In this document: piece after piece, positions 26,628 to 36,727 of the stretch
How the letters are laid out: every line of letters begins with the position of its first letter
Position numbering within the stretch: the stretch's first letter is position 1
NCBI RefSeq assembly: GCF_000495915.1
Contig: NZ_AOFQ01000031.1
Span: 57,623-121,622 of the forward strand
DNA from: Stutzerimonas chloritidismutans AW-1
GTDB lineage: Bacteria; Pseudomonadota; Gammaproteobacteria; Pseudomonadales; Pseudomonadaceae
DNA length: 64,000 nt
Direction of reading: 5' to 3'
Translations under genes and position numbers: made by a program
Notes under the pieces: model-generated
What the model saw: only the letters and a program-made list of their open reading frames with translations
Database searches by the model: none
Told to the model about the DNA's origin: nothing

Positions 26628-26951
26628 TTACAGCACGGTCTGCACCACCCCGCATGCCGCCAGCAGCGGTACCGCTGGCAGTACCCAGCGCGAACGCCAG
26701 GCCAGCAGCAGCACCAGCAGCAAGCCGGAGAGCATGACCAGGCACAGCCAGATGACCGTGCCAATCTCGCCGCCCTGGCTGTTGACGCCGAGCCACAGCG
26801 CGAAGCCAAAGCAGCCAACGGCCAGCGAACGGATGATGGCCGGGCCCGGCAGGCGCGTATCGGCGCGCAGCAGCGCACCACGGTGGCGGTTCATGGTCAG
26901 GCAGAGCAGCGTCATGCCCAGGTAGGCCAGCGCGAATGCCAATAGCAGCAT
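26628..26951 (-). CDS. small membrane protein (DUF3325-like)
   Basis: This 107-residue protein has four hydrophobic helices (MLLLAFALAYLGMTLLCLTMNRHRGALL start). The NRHR motif after helix one and the third-position placement after a PepSY protein match the DUF3325 family found in iron-siderophore operons. The ATG lies two bases after the preceding gene's stop. Function is unknown. The family name is from memory of operon order and is less certain than the membrane topology. Confidence 0.7.
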   Translation of the reverse strand: MLLLAFALAYLGMTLLCLTMNRHRGALLRADTRLPGPAIIRSLAVGCFGFALWLGVNSQGGEIGTVIWLCLVMLSGLLLVLLLAWRSRWVLPAVPLLAACGVVQTVL

Positions 26952-26953
26952 GA

Positions 26954-28480
26954 TCAGGCCTCCTGCACACGGGTTGAGCGACCGCGCACCGCAGCGGCAG
27001 CCGGCGTTGCGTTCAGGCGCCAGGCGCAGGCCGCACACACCAGTCCCGCGACGATCATGAACAGATCGACCGATGCCAGGGCCCAGTCGCCACGTCCGAG
27101 GCTGGCGATCAGGTGGCCATCGGTGGTCAGCGCGTTGATGATCGGCAAGCCGAGCGCGAGCACGGCGCCGAGCAGCAGCTGCTCGCGCAGCAGGCGGCGG
27201 CTCTGATGGCGGCGCAGAACGGCCCAGAGCACCGCTAGCAACCAGGCACCGACGAACACCCAGCCTTCGGCCACGGCGCGTTCGGCGAATGTTGCCGGAA
27301 TCAGACGATTGCCCCACAGCAGCGCCAGGCTGGCCAGCGGCAGGCCGGCAAACACCGAGGCGTTCAGCGCGCGCACCCAGATCACGCTGCGGTCGCCGCG
27401 CTGTTCGCGCTTGGCCAGCCAGACCTGCAGCCCGCCGACCAGCATGGCGCAACCGGCAAGCCCCATCAGCAAATAGAGCAGGCGCACCAGCGTGCCGCCG
27501 AACTGCGCCATGTGCAGCCCCGCCAGCCAGAGGTAGGCGCGGTAGCCGGTGGATGCGTCCTGGCGATTGAGCAGCTCGCCAGTGCCGGCGTCATAGCTGA
27601 GGGTGTCCTGCGGCGAGCCGATCCGCGAACGGTCCTGACGACGGACGTCGACCACCGCCGAGGCATCATCGGGATGATGCACGCTGACCCAGCCCGCCTC
27701 GCCACCGCCCCACTGCTGGCGCGATTCGGCGATCAGCGCATCGAGGGACACCGGAGCCGACGGCGGCTGGCCCACCTCTTCGCGCTCGAAGCTGCCCATC
27801 ACCTCGCCGAAGTACTGCATGACGTTGCCGGAATAGCTCACCTGCGCGGCGGCCGGCATGTAGGACGCGACGAAGATCGCCACGCCGGTGTAGGCCAGCA
27901 CCAGATGGAACGGAAAACCGACCACGCCGAACAGGTTGTGCGCATCGAGCCAGGCACGCTGGCCGTTGGCCTTGGGCCGCAGGGTGAAGAAATCCTTGAA
28001 GATGCGCCGATGGATGATCACCCCCGACACCAGCGCGACGAGCATGAACATGCCGGCCAGGCCGACGATGTACATGCCGATGTCACCGGCGTGCAGGTTG
28101 TAGTGCAACTTGAAGAAGAACTCGCCACCCAGCGTTTCCGGCATTGGCTCGGCCTGCGCGCTGCGCGGGTCGAAGGCGATGTTGTGGATCGTCTTGGTGG
28201 CGTCTACTTCCCAACCGAGTCGCCAGTAAGGCTCGCGCTCGGTCGGGCCGTGCATCCAGAAGGCATGCAACTCCTCGCTGACGTTCTGCTGCAACCAGCC
28301 ACGCACATCGTCCGCACCGAGGCTGGATACCACGCCGTCATGCAGCGCCGGACGCATCCAGCGGGTGAGTTCCTTGTCGAAGCAGGCGACGGTGCCGGCA
28401 AAGATGATCACGAACAGCAGCCAGCTCGGCAGCAGGCCGCCCCAGGTGTGCAAACCGGCCATGCTTTGGCGCAGTTTCAT
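26954..28480 (-). CDS. PepSY-associated membrane protein of siderophore operon
   Basis: This 508-residue protein has an N-terminal membrane helix (LHTWGGLLPSWLLFVIIFAGTVACFDKELTRW) typical of PepSY-TM proteins. PepSY-like periplasmic segments follow, with several more helices including FGVVGFPFHLVLAYTG and a His-containing pair (GLHMAQFGGTL). Such proteins occur next to TonB receptors and some are ferric-siderophore reductases in the inner membrane; reductive iron release is a reasonable guess. The start at MKLRQSMAG overlaps the upstream gene's stop as ATGA. Confidence 0.83.
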   Translation of the reverse strand: MKLRQSMAGLHTWGGLLPSWLLFVIIFAGTVACFDKELTRWMRPALHDGVVSSLGADDVRGWLQQNVSEELHAFWMHGPTEREPYWRLGWEVDATKTIHNIAFDPRSAQAEPMPETLGGEFFFKLHYNLHAGDIGMYIVGLAGMFMLVALVSGVIIHRRIFKDFFTLRPKANGQRAWLDAHNLFGVVGFPFHLVLAYTGVAIFVASYMPAAAQVSYSGNVMQYFGEVMGSFEREEVGQPPSAPVSLDALIAESRQQWGGGEAGWVSVHHPDDASAVVDVRRQDRSRIGSPQDTLSYDAGTGELLNRQDASTGYRAYLWLAGLHMAQFGGTLVRLLYLLMGLAGCAMLVGGLQVWLAKREQRGDRSVIWVRALNASVFAGLPLASLALLWGNRLIPATFAERAVAEGWVFVGAWLLAVLWAVLRRHQSRRLLREQLLLGAVLALGLPIINALTTDGHLIASLGRGDWALASVDLFMIVAGLVCAACAWRLNATPAAAAVRGRSTRVQEA

Positions 28481-28773
28481 GGACGAACCCTCCAGTCGCC
28501 GGAAAAGAACGCGGCCAGACACAGCACCGCGGTCACACCGACGATCAACAGCCATACCCGCGTGGCACTGCGGGCGGCGAACACGTAGATCACCACGGCG
28601 GTCCACACGGCGAAGCTCGCCAGGCTGGAAAACACCACACGATCAGGCCGCGCCAGCGGCAGGTAGACCGCCAGAAAGGCGGTCACCGCGTAGGCGACCG
28701 CATAGCCGCCGACCAGCGCCGCAAGCACACGCGACGCGATGTTCCAGCGATTGATGGATGCGTTGCGACTCAC
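28477..28773 (-). CDS. small membrane protein (DUF3649-like)
   Basis: This 98-residue protein has three hydrophobic helices and begins VSRNASINRWNIASRVLAAL. The GTG at 28773 is preferred because GGGAGG lies seven bases upstream; an ATG nine codons earlier lacks a ribosome site. It is the first gene of a three-gene operon (small membrane protein, PepSY protein, small membrane protein) just after the TonB receptor gene on the same strand, so it probably belongs to the same iron-uptake unit. Confidence 0.68.
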   Translation of the reverse strand: MSRNASINRWNIASRVLAALVGGYAVAYAVTAFLAVYLPLARPDRVVFSSLASFAVWTAVVIYVFAARSATRVWLLIVGVTAVLCLAAFFSGDWRVRP

Positions 28774-28822
28774 CTCGAATCCTCCCTTGCAGGCCGGCAA
28801 GCGGCACGTGGCTCAGCGACGT

Positions 28823-30946
28823 TCAAAAGCTGTAGCTCGCGGTTGCCACCACGGTGCGGCGGTTGCCGGTGAAGCAGTCGCCACGCGACAGGCAGGTGGT
28901 GTAGTAGGTCTCGTCTTCCAGGTTGGTGGCGTTGAGGGTGAACGCCCAGTCCTGGTAGGCGTAGCCGAGCATGGCGTCGAACAGCGTCGTCGACGGCGTC
29001 TTCAGGCTGTCGGTGCCATCCCAGCTGGCACCGACGTAACGCACGCCAGCGCCGGCGCTGAAGCCGGGGATGCCGGCGATGCTGAAGCGGTGCTGCGACC
29101 ATAGCGAGGCCATGTGTTCGGGCACACTGGCGATGCGCTTGCCCTGCTGGGCAGATGGGCCCTTGACCACTTCGCTGTCGAGGTAGGTGTAGGTGCTGAT
29201 CAGATCCCAGTTGGAGTTCATCTCCACCAGCCCTTCAAGCTCTAGTCCCTTGACCCGCGCTTCGCCTGCCTGAATGGTGCTGAGCGGGTTCGCCGGGTTC
29301 GGCATCTGGCGATTCTTCTCGCGCAGATCGAACACCGCTGCAGTGAGCAGCGTGTTGCTGCCTGCCGGCTGGTACTTCACACCGAGTTCCCACTGCTCGC
29401 CCTCGAGCGGCTTGTAGGACTGCTGAGTGAAGTTGTCCAGCCCGATAATCGGCGTAAAGGACTCGCTGTAGCTGATGTAGGGCGCCACCCCATTGTCGAA
29501 CAGATAGGTCAGGCCCACCCGGCCGGTCACAGCATCGTCCTTCTGCCGGGTGCCCTGCTCGACGCGGGTGTCGGCCCAGTCCTTGCGCAGGCCCAGAGTT
29601 GCCAGCCACTTGTCGAGACGGATCTGGTCCTGAACATAGAGGCCCTGCTGCGCAACGCGCTGCTGCGGGACATCGGAAAGCGTAATGCCGGATGGGTCGA
29701 AGGTGCCGTACACCGGATCGTAGAGATCCAGCGGGGTGGCGGTTCCGCGGGCGGTCTTGCTATCGGTGACGGCGTGCCGGTAGTCGATACCGACCAGCGC
29801 GGTGTGCTGCAGCGGGCCGGTATCGAAGCGCGATTCGGCCTGATGGTCGGCGCTCCAGATGGTCACCTCCGGCTTGGAAATGGACCAGACACGATTGACC
29901 GTGCGGTCGTCGGCACCGAGCACCGGCGGCCAGCCATACATGGTCTGGTAGCTGACCTTGCTCTTCTGCCAGCGCAGGTTCTGCCGCAGCGTCCAGGTGT
30001 CGTCGACACGCCAGGCCATCTGCGAGGTCAGTGCTTTCTGCTCGGTGTCATATTCGTCGAAGCCGGGTTCGCTGACGAAGCGCTCGCTGCCAATCTCGCC
30101 GTAGGGTGCGCTGAGTACCGTGCCGCGGTGCGGCAGGAAGGAGCTGGTGGTGCCGCTATCGTCTTTCTGCACGTTGGCCATCAGCGTCCATTCGAACTGC
30201 TCGTTCGGGCGCCAGGTCAATGACGGCATGAACACCAGACGGTTGTCCTTCGTGTGATCGACCTGGGTCTGGCTGTCGCGCTGGATTGCCACGACGCGAT
30301 AGAGCAACGTGCCGTCTTCATCCAGCGGACCGGTGCTGTCGAAGGCGATCTGCTTGCGGTCGAAGCTGCCGTACTGCAACTGCAGCTCGCTCTTCTGTTC
30401 CGCCTGCGGACGCTTGCTGACGAAGTTGAGCAAGCCGCCGACCGAACTCTGCCCATAGAGCATGGACGACGGTCCTTTGATTACCTCGACGCGCTCCAGG
30501 GTGAACGGATCGGTGCGTGAGTTCGTATAGAAACCCACGCTCTGCTGCAGGCCATCCAAGAAGAGTGTTGGCGCGACACCGCGGATCAGCGCGAAGTCGC
30601 CGCGACTGTCCAGACCATAGGCCTCGCCACGCATGCCGGCGACATAGCGCAGTGAGTCCTGAATGGTCAGCGAGCCCTGGTCGCGAATGCGGTCGGCAGT
30701 GATCACGCTGATCGACTGCGGGGTTTCGATGATCGGTGTGTCGGTCTTGGTGGCGCCGACGCTGCGCTTGGCGACATAACCTTCGACCGGGCCATTGCCC
30801 TGCTCGACTTCACGTGGCGCGGTGATCTGTTGTGCCTCCAGCTCGACCGCTTCCTCAGCGTCGACAGCAAAGCAGGCGACCAGCACCGGCAGGCCCAACA
30901 CCAGCGGGCGCAACGAAAACGGGGGCGAAGCGACAACGCGACTCAT
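28823..30946 (-). CDS. TonB-dependent siderophore receptor
   Basis: This outer-membrane receptor has 707 residues. After a signal peptide, the plug domain shows TPQSISVITADRIRDQG and PSSMLYGQSSVGGLLNFVSKRP, then a 22-strand barrel ending in aromatic YSF. There is no N-terminal STN signalling domain, so it does not itself drive an ECF sigma factor. The cysteine pair in TCLSRGDCF just before the end and the overall size resemble hydroxamate (ferrichrome/ferrioxamine) receptors. The ligand is not determined. A Fur-like box lies just upstream. It leads the membrane operon at 26628-28773. Confidence 0.9.
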   Translation of the reverse strand: MSRVVASPPFSLRPLVLGLPVLVACFAVDAEEAVELEAQQITAPREVEQGNGPVEGYVAKRSVGATKTDTPIIETPQSISVITADRIRDQGSLTIQDSLRYVAGMRGEAYGLDSRGDFALIRGVAPTLFLDGLQQSVGFYTNSRTDPFTLERVEVIKGPSSMLYGQSSVGGLLNFVSKRPQAEQKSELQLQYGSFDRKQIAFDSTGPLDEDGTLLYRVVAIQRDSQTQVDHTKDNRLVFMPSLTWRPNEQFEWTLMANVQKDDSGTTSSFLPHRGTVLSAPYGEIGSERFVSEPGFDEYDTEQKALTSQMAWRVDDTWTLRQNLRWQKSKVSYQTMYGWPPVLGADDRTVNRVWSISKPEVTIWSADHQAESRFDTGPLQHTALVGIDYRHAVTDSKTARGTATPLDLYDPVYGTFDPSGITLSDVPQQRVAQQGLYVQDQIRLDKWLATLGLRKDWADTRVEQGTRQKDDAVTGRVGLTYLFDNGVAPYISYSESFTPIIGLDNFTQQSYKPLEGEQWELGVKYQPAGSNTLLTAAVFDLREKNRQMPNPANPLSTIQAGEARVKGLELEGLVEMNSNWDLISTYTYLDSEVVKGPSAQQGKRIASVPEHMASLWSQHRFSIAGIPGFSAGAGVRYVGASWDGTDSLKTPSTTLFDAMLGYAYQDWAFTLNATNLEDETYYTTCLSRGDCFTGNRRTVVATASYSF

Positions 30947-30978
30947 GAGTGCTACCTTGTTGTTTGATGAGAACGCGC

Positions 30979-30997
30979 ATGATATTGATAAATGTTC
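30979..30997 (-). promoter_or_regulatory. Fur-box-like site before siderophore receptor
   Basis: The 19 bases at 30979-30997 contain GATATTGATAAATGTT. This resembles the GATAATGATAATCATTATC consensus for Fur in the left half, with weaker agreement on the right. It lies about 35 bases before the receptor start, the expected position for iron repression. Confidence 0.6.
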
Positions 30998-31084
30998 CCA
31001 TTTAGAAGATAGCAGTTACCAATCTCCTGCGATTGCAGGGCAATAGCACTCGCTGCGAGTTCGACGCAGCGGGAACGCTCCGGC

Positions 31085-32650
31085 TCAGGTGATGGGCGCT
31101 GGGTTGAACAGCACGATGTCATTGTGCAGCCGATGGCGCTCTGCCCAGGTCTGCTTGCGGCCGCTGGCGACGTCCAGGTAATAGTGGAACAGCTCCCAGC
31201 CGAGTTCCTCGATGCTCGCGCGGCCACTGGCGATGCGCCCGGCGTCGATATCGATCAGGTCCGGCCAGCGCTCGGCCAGCTCAGTACGCGTCGCCACCTT
31301 GACCACCGGCGCCATGGCCAGGCCGTACGGCGTGCCACGACCGGTGGTGAACACGTGCAGGTTCATCCCGGCAGCCAGCTGCAGCGTGCCGCAGACGAAA
31401 TCGGATGCGGGGGTGGCGCAGAAGATCAGGCCCTTTCGCGCGACCCGCTCACCCGGCCCGACCACGCCGTTGATGGCGCCGCTGCCGGATTTGACGATGG
31501 AGCCGAGGGATTTCTCGACGATATTCGACAGCCCGCCCTTCTTGTTGCCCGGCGTGGTGTTGGCGCTGCGGTCGGCGGCGCCGCGCTCCAGGTAGCGGTC
31601 GTACCAGTCCATCTCGGCGATCAGCGCATCGGCGACTTCTGGCGTCTCGGCGCGAGCGGTGAGCATGTACACCGCATCGCGCACCTCGGTGTTCTCGCTG
31701 AACATAACCGTGGCCCCGGCGCGCACCAGCAGGTCCGCCGCATAGCCCAGCGCCGGGTTGGCGGTGATGCCGGAGAAGGCGTCGCTGCCGCCGCACTGCA
31801 TGCCGAGGATCAGCTCGCTGGCCGGCACCGTTTCGCGTCGGCGCTGATTTAGCTTTTTCAGCCGCGTTTCGGCCAGCGCCATGATCTGCTCGATCATCTC
31901 GCCGAAACCGCTGTTGGACTCCTGCAGGCGGTACAGCCAGGGGTCGCGCAGGTCCACCGAGGGATCGCCCTCGTGCATCACCTGCTCGGCCTGCAGCTTC
32001 TCGCAGCCGAGGCTGATGACCAGCGCCTCGCCGCCCAGGTTGGGGTTGCGCGCCAGGTTGCGCACGGTGCGGATCGGGATGTAGGCGTCGCGGGCGTTGA
32101 TCGCCACGCCGCAACCGTAACTGTGGGTCAGCGCGACCACGTCGTCGACGTTCGGGTATTTCGGCAGCAGCTCGTCGCGGATGCGCTTGACCGCGTGTTC
32201 CAGCACGCCGGTGACACACTGCACCGTGGTGCTGATGCCGAGGATGTTGCGCGTACCGACGGTGCCGTCGGCGTTGCGGTAGCCCTCGAAGGTGTAGCCG
32301 TCGAGCGGCTCGAGCGCAGCCGGCACGGCGGTGGCACGCGGCAGGCTGTCCAGCGGCGGTGCGCTGGGCATCTTCAACTGCGTTTCCTTGACCCAGCTAC
32401 CGCAACGGATGGGTTCGAGCGCGTAACCGATGATCTGCCCGTAACGCCGCACCGGCTCGCCTATGCCGATGTCGACGAGCGCGACCTTGTGGCTCTGCGG
32501 CACGGCCTCGACGGTGACCAGGCCATCCTCGAAACGGGCGCCGACCGGCACGCCGCCGTCATTGACCACCACGGCCACGTTGTCCGCCTCGTGCAGGCGG
32601 ATGCAGCGCGGGGAATCCTGGTGGGGAATCAGTTGCACGGTTTCGCTCAT
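31085..32650 (-). CDS. garD: galactarate dehydratase
   Basis: This 521-residue enzyme belongs to the UxaA/GarD family, which dehydrates galactarate to 5-keto-4-deoxyglucarate using a metal ion. An N-terminal SAF-like domain (residues 1-95) precedes the large domain with [27 protein letters not shown], and [19 protein letters not shown]. Length matches E. coli GarD (523). GGAG lies about five bases before the ATG. It is the last gene of the kdgD-aldehyde dehydrogenase-gudD1-garD minus-strand run. The 160-base gap before it contains a strong hairpin, so it might also have its own promoter. Confidence 0.93.
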   Translation of the reverse strand: MSETVQLIPHQDSPRCIRLHEADNVAVVVNDGGVPVGARFEDGLVTVEAVPQSHKVALVDIGIGEPVRRYGQIIGYALEPIRCGSWVKETQLKMPSAPPLDSLPRATAVPAALEPLDGYTFEGYRNADGTVGTRNILGISTTVQCVTGVLEHAVKRIRDELLPKYPNVDDVVALTHSYGCGVAINARDAYIPIRTVRNLARNPNLGGEALVISLGCEKLQAEQVMHEGDPSVDLRDPWLYRLQESNSGFGEMIEQIMALAETRLKKLNQRRRETVPASELILGMQCGGSDAFSGITANPALGYAADLLVRAGATVMFSENTEVRDAVYMLTARAETPEVADALIAEMDWYDRYLERGAADRSANTTPGNKKGGLSNIVEKSLGSIVKSGSGAINGVVGPGERVARKGLIFCATPASDFVCGTLQLAAGMNLHVFTTGRGTPYGLAMAPVVKVATRTELAERWPDLIDIDAGRIASGRASIEELGWELFHYYLDVASGRKQTWAERHRLHNDIVLFNPAPIT

Positions 32651-32755
32651 GTCTGCTCCGGTTAGGGTCCGGTTGTTGTTCTGCTCTTCGCATAGCCGCA
32701 GGGGATCACCGAAGCCATCTACCGAGAACGGCTTTGCGCATCACACCCTCCGTAG

Positions 32756-32779
32756 GGTGGACGGCCGAAGCCGTCCACC
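32756..32779. repeat. REP-like hairpin between gudD1 and garD
   Basis: GGTGGACGGC (32756-32765) and GCCGTCCACC (32770-32779) form a perfect 10-bp stem with a CGAA loop, preceded by CGTAG. Elements of the form GTAGGGTGGA...TCCACC are common intergenic repeats in Pseudomonas genomes. Only one copy was noticed here. It may act as an mRNA-stabilising or terminating stem for gudD1. Confidence 0.65.
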
Positions 32780-32810
32780 ACGGGCGCAGCGCGCCTGCAA
32801 CCGCGGCGTC

Positions 32811-34151
32811 TCAGCGCACCATGCAGGGCTTCTTGTTGTTGAAGGTCCAGTCGGGGATCAGGTACTGCATGGCGATGGCGTCGTCGCGGGCGCCCAGGCC
32901 TTTTTCCTTGTACAGCGCATGTGCCTTGCCCAGCGCATCCCAATCCAGCTCGACGCCTAGGCCCGGCTTCTGCGGCACCGCGACCTTGCCGCCAACGATC
33001 TTCAGCGGCTCGCGGGTCAGGTGCTGACCGTCCTGCCAGATCCAGTGGGTGTCGATGGCAGTGACGCGGCCCGGCGCGGCGGCGGCGACGTGGGTGAACA
33101 TCGCCAGCGAAATATCGAAGTGATTGTTCGAGTGCGAACCCCAGGTCAGGCCGAAGTCGGCGCACATCTGCGCCACGCGCACGGAGCCGGCCATGGTCCA
33201 GAAGTGCGGGTCGGCCAGCGGAATGTCCACCGAGTGCAGCTGCACCGTGTGGCTCATCTGCCGCCAGTCGGTAGCGATCATGTTGGTCGCGGTGGGCAGG
33301 CCGGTGGCGCGGCGGAACTCGGCCATCACCTCGCGACCGGAGTAGCCGTTTTCGGCACCGCAGGGGTCTTCGGCATAGGCCAGCACGCCATGCAGATCGC
33401 GGCACAGCCCAATGGCCTCATCCAGCGACCAGGCGCCGTTGGGGTCCAGCGTCACGCGGGAGTCGGGGAAGCGTGCGGCCAGCGCGCGGATCGCCTCGAC
33501 TTCTTCTTCACCGCGCAGCACGCCGCCCTTGAGCTTGAAGTCCTTGAAGCCGTAGCGCTCGTAGGCCGCCTCGGCCTGGCGGACGATGCTCTCCGGGGTC
33601 ATCGCCTCCTCGTTGCGCAGGCGGAACCAGGCGTCATCGGCGCCGGATTCGTCGCGGTAGCCGAGGTCGGTCTTGTTGCGATCACCAATGAAGAACAGGT
33701 AACCGAGCATCTCGACCTCGTCGCGCTGCTGGCCGTCGCCGAGCAGTGCGGCGACCGGCACGTCCAGATGCTGGCCGAGCAGGTCGAGCAGCGCCGATTC
33801 CAGCGCGGTGACGGCGTGAATGGCGATGCGCAGATCGAAGGTCTGCAGGCCGCGGCCGCCAGAATCGCGGTCGGCGAAGGCGCGGCGCGCACGGTTGAGC
33901 AAGGCGTTGTACTGGCCGATCGGTTCGCCGACCAGCAGAGAGCGGGCGTCCTCCAGAGTCTGGCGGATGGCTTCGCCGCCCGGCACCTCGCCAACGCCGA
34001 CGTGCCCGGCGCTGTCCTTGAGAACGAGAATGTTGCGGGTGAACCAGGGGCCGTGGGCGCCGCTGAGGTTCATCAGCATGCTGTCCTGCCCAGCGACGGG
34101 CACGACGGTGAGTTCGGTAATGCGGGGCGTGCCCGTTGCGGCAATGGTCAT
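32811..34151 (-). CDS. gudD: glucarate dehydratase, copy 1
   Basis: This enolase-superfamily enzyme of 446 residues converts D-glucarate (and often L-idarate) to 5-keto-4-deoxyglucarate. Catalytic landmarks are the KxK in DFKLKGGV near 210, metal ligands around [12 protein letters not shown] and [19 protein letters not shown], and the His-containing [16 protein letters not shown] near 340. It is very similar to the second copy at 37122-38501 but encoded in the opposite transcription unit with kdgD. Length equals E. coli GudD. The two copies may differ in inducer or in preference for glucarate versus other diacids. Confidence 0.95.
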   Translation of the reverse strand: MTIAATGTPRITELTVVPVAGQDSMLMNLSGAHGPWFTRNILVLKDSAGHVGVGEVPGGEAIRQTLEDARSLLVGEPIGQYNALLNRARRAFADRDSGGRGLQTFDLRIAIHAVTALESALLDLLGQHLDVPVAALLGDGQQRDEVEMLGYLFFIGDRNKTDLGYRDESGADDAWFRLRNEEAMTPESIVRQAEAAYERYGFKDFKLKGGVLRGEEEVEAIRALAARFPDSRVTLDPNGAWSLDEAIGLCRDLHGVLAYAEDPCGAENGYSGREVMAEFRRATGLPTATNMIATDWRQMSHTVQLHSVDIPLADPHFWTMAGSVRVAQMCADFGLTWGSHSNNHFDISLAMFTHVAAAAPGRVTAIDTHWIWQDGQHLTREPLKIVGGKVAVPQKPGLGVELDWDALGKAHALYKEKGLGARDDAIAMQYLIPDWTFNNKKPCMVR

Positions 34152-34182
34152 GGGTGTCCCTCTGTTGTTCTTGTCGGGGATG

Positions 34183-34203
34183 CGGCGCCCGCGCGGGGCG
34201 CCG
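34183..34203. repeat. hairpin between aldehyde dehydrogenase and gudD1
   Basis: CGGCGCCC (34183-34190) and GGGCGCCG (34196-34203) form a perfect 8-bp stem with loop GCGCG and no T-run. It is likely an intra-operon RNA stem. Confidence 0.45.
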
Positions 34204-34244
34204 TTACGCAGTTTCGCAGCGTGGCCTTTCGACCGGCTTTCACC

Positions 34245-35687
34245 TCAGCCGATGTAGGTGGTCTTCACCGTGGTGTAGAACTCCTGGGCGTAGCGGCCCT
34301 GCTCGCGCGGGCCGTAGGACGAGCCTTTGCGGCCGCCAAACGGCACGTGGTAATCCACCCCGGCGGTCGGCAGGTTGATCATCACCATGCCGGCCTGGGC
34401 GTGACGCTTGAAGTGGTTGGCGTGCTTCAGCGAGGTGGTGCAGATGCCGGCGGACAAACCGAACTCGGTGTCGTTGGCCATGGCCAGCGCCTCGTCGTAG
34501 TCCTTGACCTTCACCACGTTGGCCACCGGGCCGAAGATCTCTTCGCGGCTGACGCGCATGCTCGGGTTGCTGTCGACGAACAGTGTCGGCGCCAGGAAGT
34601 AGCCCTCGGTGCCGCACTTCACCCGCTCGCCACCGCAGGCCAGGCGTGCGCCTTCCTGCTTGCCGATCTCGATGTAGCGCAGGTCCTGCTCAAGCTGCGC
34701 CTCGGACACTACCGGACCGACGTCGACGCCCTGCTCCAGCGCCGGGCCGACCTTGATCTTCTTGATACGCTCGACCATCGCCTCGACGAAGCGGTCGTAG
34801 ATGCCTTCGGTGACGATGATGCGGCTCGAGGCCGTGCAGCGCTGGCCGGTGGAATAGAAGGCGCTCTGGGTGCACAGCTCGACCGCGACTTTGAGGTCGG
34901 CATCGTCCAGCACGATCTGCGGGTTCTTGCCGCCCATCTCCAGCTGCACCTTGGCGCCGCGCGCCACGCAGGCCTGGGCGATGCCGCGACCGACACCCAC
35001 CGAGCCGGTAAAGCTCACCGCGTCGACATCCCTGGCATTGACGATGGCTTCGCCGACTTCACGACCTCGGCCCATCACCAGGTTGAACACGCCGGCCGGG
35101 AAGCCAGCCCGGGAGATGATCTCGGCGATGGCCCAGGCGCAGCCCGGCACCAGGTCGGCCGGTTTGATCACCACGCAGTTGCCGAAGGCCAGCGCCGGGG
35201 CGATCTTCCAGGCGGGGATGGCGATGGGGAAGTTCCACGGTGTGATCAGGCCGATCACGCCGAGCGGTTCGCGAGTCACTTCCACACCGACCCCGGGGCG
35301 CACCGACTGCAGCGTCTCGCCGGCCTGGCGCAGGCATTCGCCGGCGAAGTACTTGAAGATGTTGCCGGCACGGGCGACTTCGCCGATGGCTTCCGGGAGG
35401 GTCTTGCCCTCTTCGCGGGCCAGCAGCGTGCCGAGCTCTTCACGGCGAGCGAGGATTTCCACGCCGACCTTTTCCAGCGCATCGGCGCGCGCCTGGATGC
35501 CGAAGGTGGCCCAGGCCGGAAAGGCGCGGCGGGCGGCGGCGATGGCCTGCTCGACCTGCCCGGCATCGGCCTGGGCGTATTCGCCGATCATGTCAGAGAG
35601 GTCGGACGGATTGGTGTTGGCCTGGTAGCGATCCGAGCCGACCCACTGGCCGTCGATGTAGTTGTCGTAGCGTTGTACGTCAGCCAT
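34245..35687 (-). CDS. 2-oxoglutarate semialdehyde (2,5-dioxovalerate) dehydrogenase
   Basis: This aldehyde dehydrogenase of 480 residues probably oxidises 2,5-dioxovalerate to 2-oxoglutarate, the last step of the glucarate/galactarate route. Motifs are TPWNFPIAIPAWKIAPALAFGN, FTGSVGVGRGI (nucleotide loop), LEMGGKNPQIVLDDAD (catalytic Glu) and STGQRCTASSR (catalytic Cys near 280). The role rests on position: it lies directly between kdgD, which makes its proposed substrate, and gudD1, on the same strand with short gaps. Succinate-semialdehyde-type enzymes share the same motifs, so sequence alone does not settle the substrate. Confidence 0.9.
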   Translation of the reverse strand: MADVQRYDNYIDGQWVGSDRYQANTNPSDLSDMIGEYAQADAGQVEQAIAAARRAFPAWATFGIQARADALEKVGVEILARREELGTLLAREEGKTLPEAIGEVARAGNIFKYFAGECLRQAGETLQSVRPGVGVEVTREPLGVIGLITPWNFPIAIPAWKIAPALAFGNCVVIKPADLVPGCAWAIAEIISRAGFPAGVFNLVMGRGREVGEAIVNARDVDAVSFTGSVGVGRGIAQACVARGAKVQLEMGGKNPQIVLDDADLKVAVELCTQSAFYSTGQRCTASSRIIVTEGIYDRFVEAMVERIKKIKVGPALEQGVDVGPVVSEAQLEQDLRYIEIGKQEGARLACGGERVKCGTEGYFLAPTLFVDSNPSMRVSREEIFGPVANVVKVKDYDEALAMANDTEFGLSAGICTTSLKHANHFKRHAQAGMVMINLPTAGVDYHVPFGGRKGSSYGPREQGRYAQEFYTTVKTTYIG

Positions 35688-35708
35688 GCAAAGTGTCCTC
35701 TGATGATG

Positions 35709-35741
35709 CCCGGCGCGGCCGTTCGGCAGCGCGGCGCCGGG
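35709..35741. repeat. hairpin between kdgD and aldehyde dehydrogenase
   Basis: CCCGGCGC (35709-35716) and GCGCCGGG (35734-35741) can pair across a 17-base GC-rich loop in the 71-base gap. No T-run follows. It may tune relative expression within the operon. Confidence 0.4.
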
Positions 35742-35758
35742 ACGATTCTGGGGAAGGC

Positions 35759-36670
35759 TTACTGGGCGCCCTGCTTCTCGATCAGCACCGCCAGGCGCTC
35801 GTATTCGTCGGGCTTCAGCTCGGTCAGCGGCGCGCGCACCGGGCCGGCGTCGTAGCCGGAAATGCGTGCGCCGGCCTTGACGATGCTGACCGCATAGCCC
35901 TTGCAGCGATTGCGAATGTCCAGGTACGGCAGGAAGAAATCGTCGATCAGCTTGCCGACAGTTTCGTGATCCTCGCGGGCGATGGCCTTGTAGAAGTCCA
36001 TGGCGGTCTTCGGAATGAAGTTGAACACCGCCGAGGAATACACCGGCACGCCTAGCGCCTTGTAGGCCGCGGCATAGACTTCCGCGGTCGGCAGGCCACC
36101 GAGGTAGCTGAAACGCTCGCCGAGGCGGCGGCGGATCGACACCATCAGCTCGATGTCGCCCAGACCATCCTTGTAGCCGATGAGGTTCGGGCAGCGCTCA
36201 GCCAACTGCTCCAGATGCGTCGCGGTCAGGCGGCAAACGTTGCGGTTGTAGACCACCACGCCGATGTTCACCGACTTGCAGACCTGCTCGACATGCAGGG
36301 CGACGCCTTCCTGGCTCGCCTCGGTGAGGTAGTGCGGCAGCAGCAGCAGGCCCTTGGCCCCCAGGCGCTCGGCCTCCTGCGCCATCTGGATGGCCAGGCG
36401 GGTCGGGCCACCGACGCCGGCGAGAATCGGCACCGTGCCGGCGCAGGTATCCACGGCAGTCTTGATGATCTCGCTGTACTCGCGCGGCTCCAGCGAGAAG
36501 AACTCGCCGGTACCGCCGGCAGCGAACAGCGCCGAGGCACCGTAGGGACCGAGCCATTCCAGGCGCTTGACGTAGCCGGCGCGATTGAAGTCGCCCTGCG
36601 CGTCGAAGTCGGTGACCGGGAATGACAGCAGGCCGTAAGAGAGGATGGCCTTCAATTCTTGTGGGTTCAT
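35759..36670 (-). CDS. kdgD: 5-dehydro-4-deoxyglucarate dehydratase
   Basis: This DapA-superfamily aldolase-fold enzyme of 303 residues decarboxylates and dehydrates 5-keto-4-deoxyglucarate to 2,5-dioxovalerate. The Schiff-base lysine is in [11 protein letters not shown] near residue 180. GGTGEFFSL near 50 and the Tyr/Arg segment [11 protein letters not shown] near 155 match the family. It is the first gene of the minus-strand aldarate operon. A GGAGGAGG-rich stretch lies about 25 bases upstream, with no strong site closer to the ATG. A shared operator sits at 36728-36741. Confidence 0.94.
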   Translation of the reverse strand: MNPQELKAILSYGLLSFPVTDFDAQGDFNRAGYVKRLEWLGPYGASALFAAGGTGEFFSLEPREYSEIIKTAVDTCAGTVPILAGVGGPTRLAIQMAQEAERLGAKGLLLLPHYLTEASQEGVALHVEQVCKSVNIGVVVYNRNVCRLTATHLEQLAERCPNLIGYKDGLGDIELMVSIRRRLGERFSYLGGLPTAEVYAAAYKALGVPVYSSAVFNFIPKTAMDFYKAIAREDHETVGKLIDDFFLPYLDIRNRCKGYAVSIVKAGARISGYDAGPVRAPLTELKPDEYERLAVLIEKQGAQ

Positions 36671-36727
36671 TATTCGAGCATCCTGAATGCATGTGGAGGA
36701 GGTACAAGGGCATCAGCCTTGAGATAC

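Noticed and set aside
33021..35855. Long plus-strand open frame of about 944 codons
   Set aside because: It lies antisense to gudD1 and the aldehyde dehydrogenase and is His/Gln/Ala-rich without family motifs, as expected of high-GC antisense frames.
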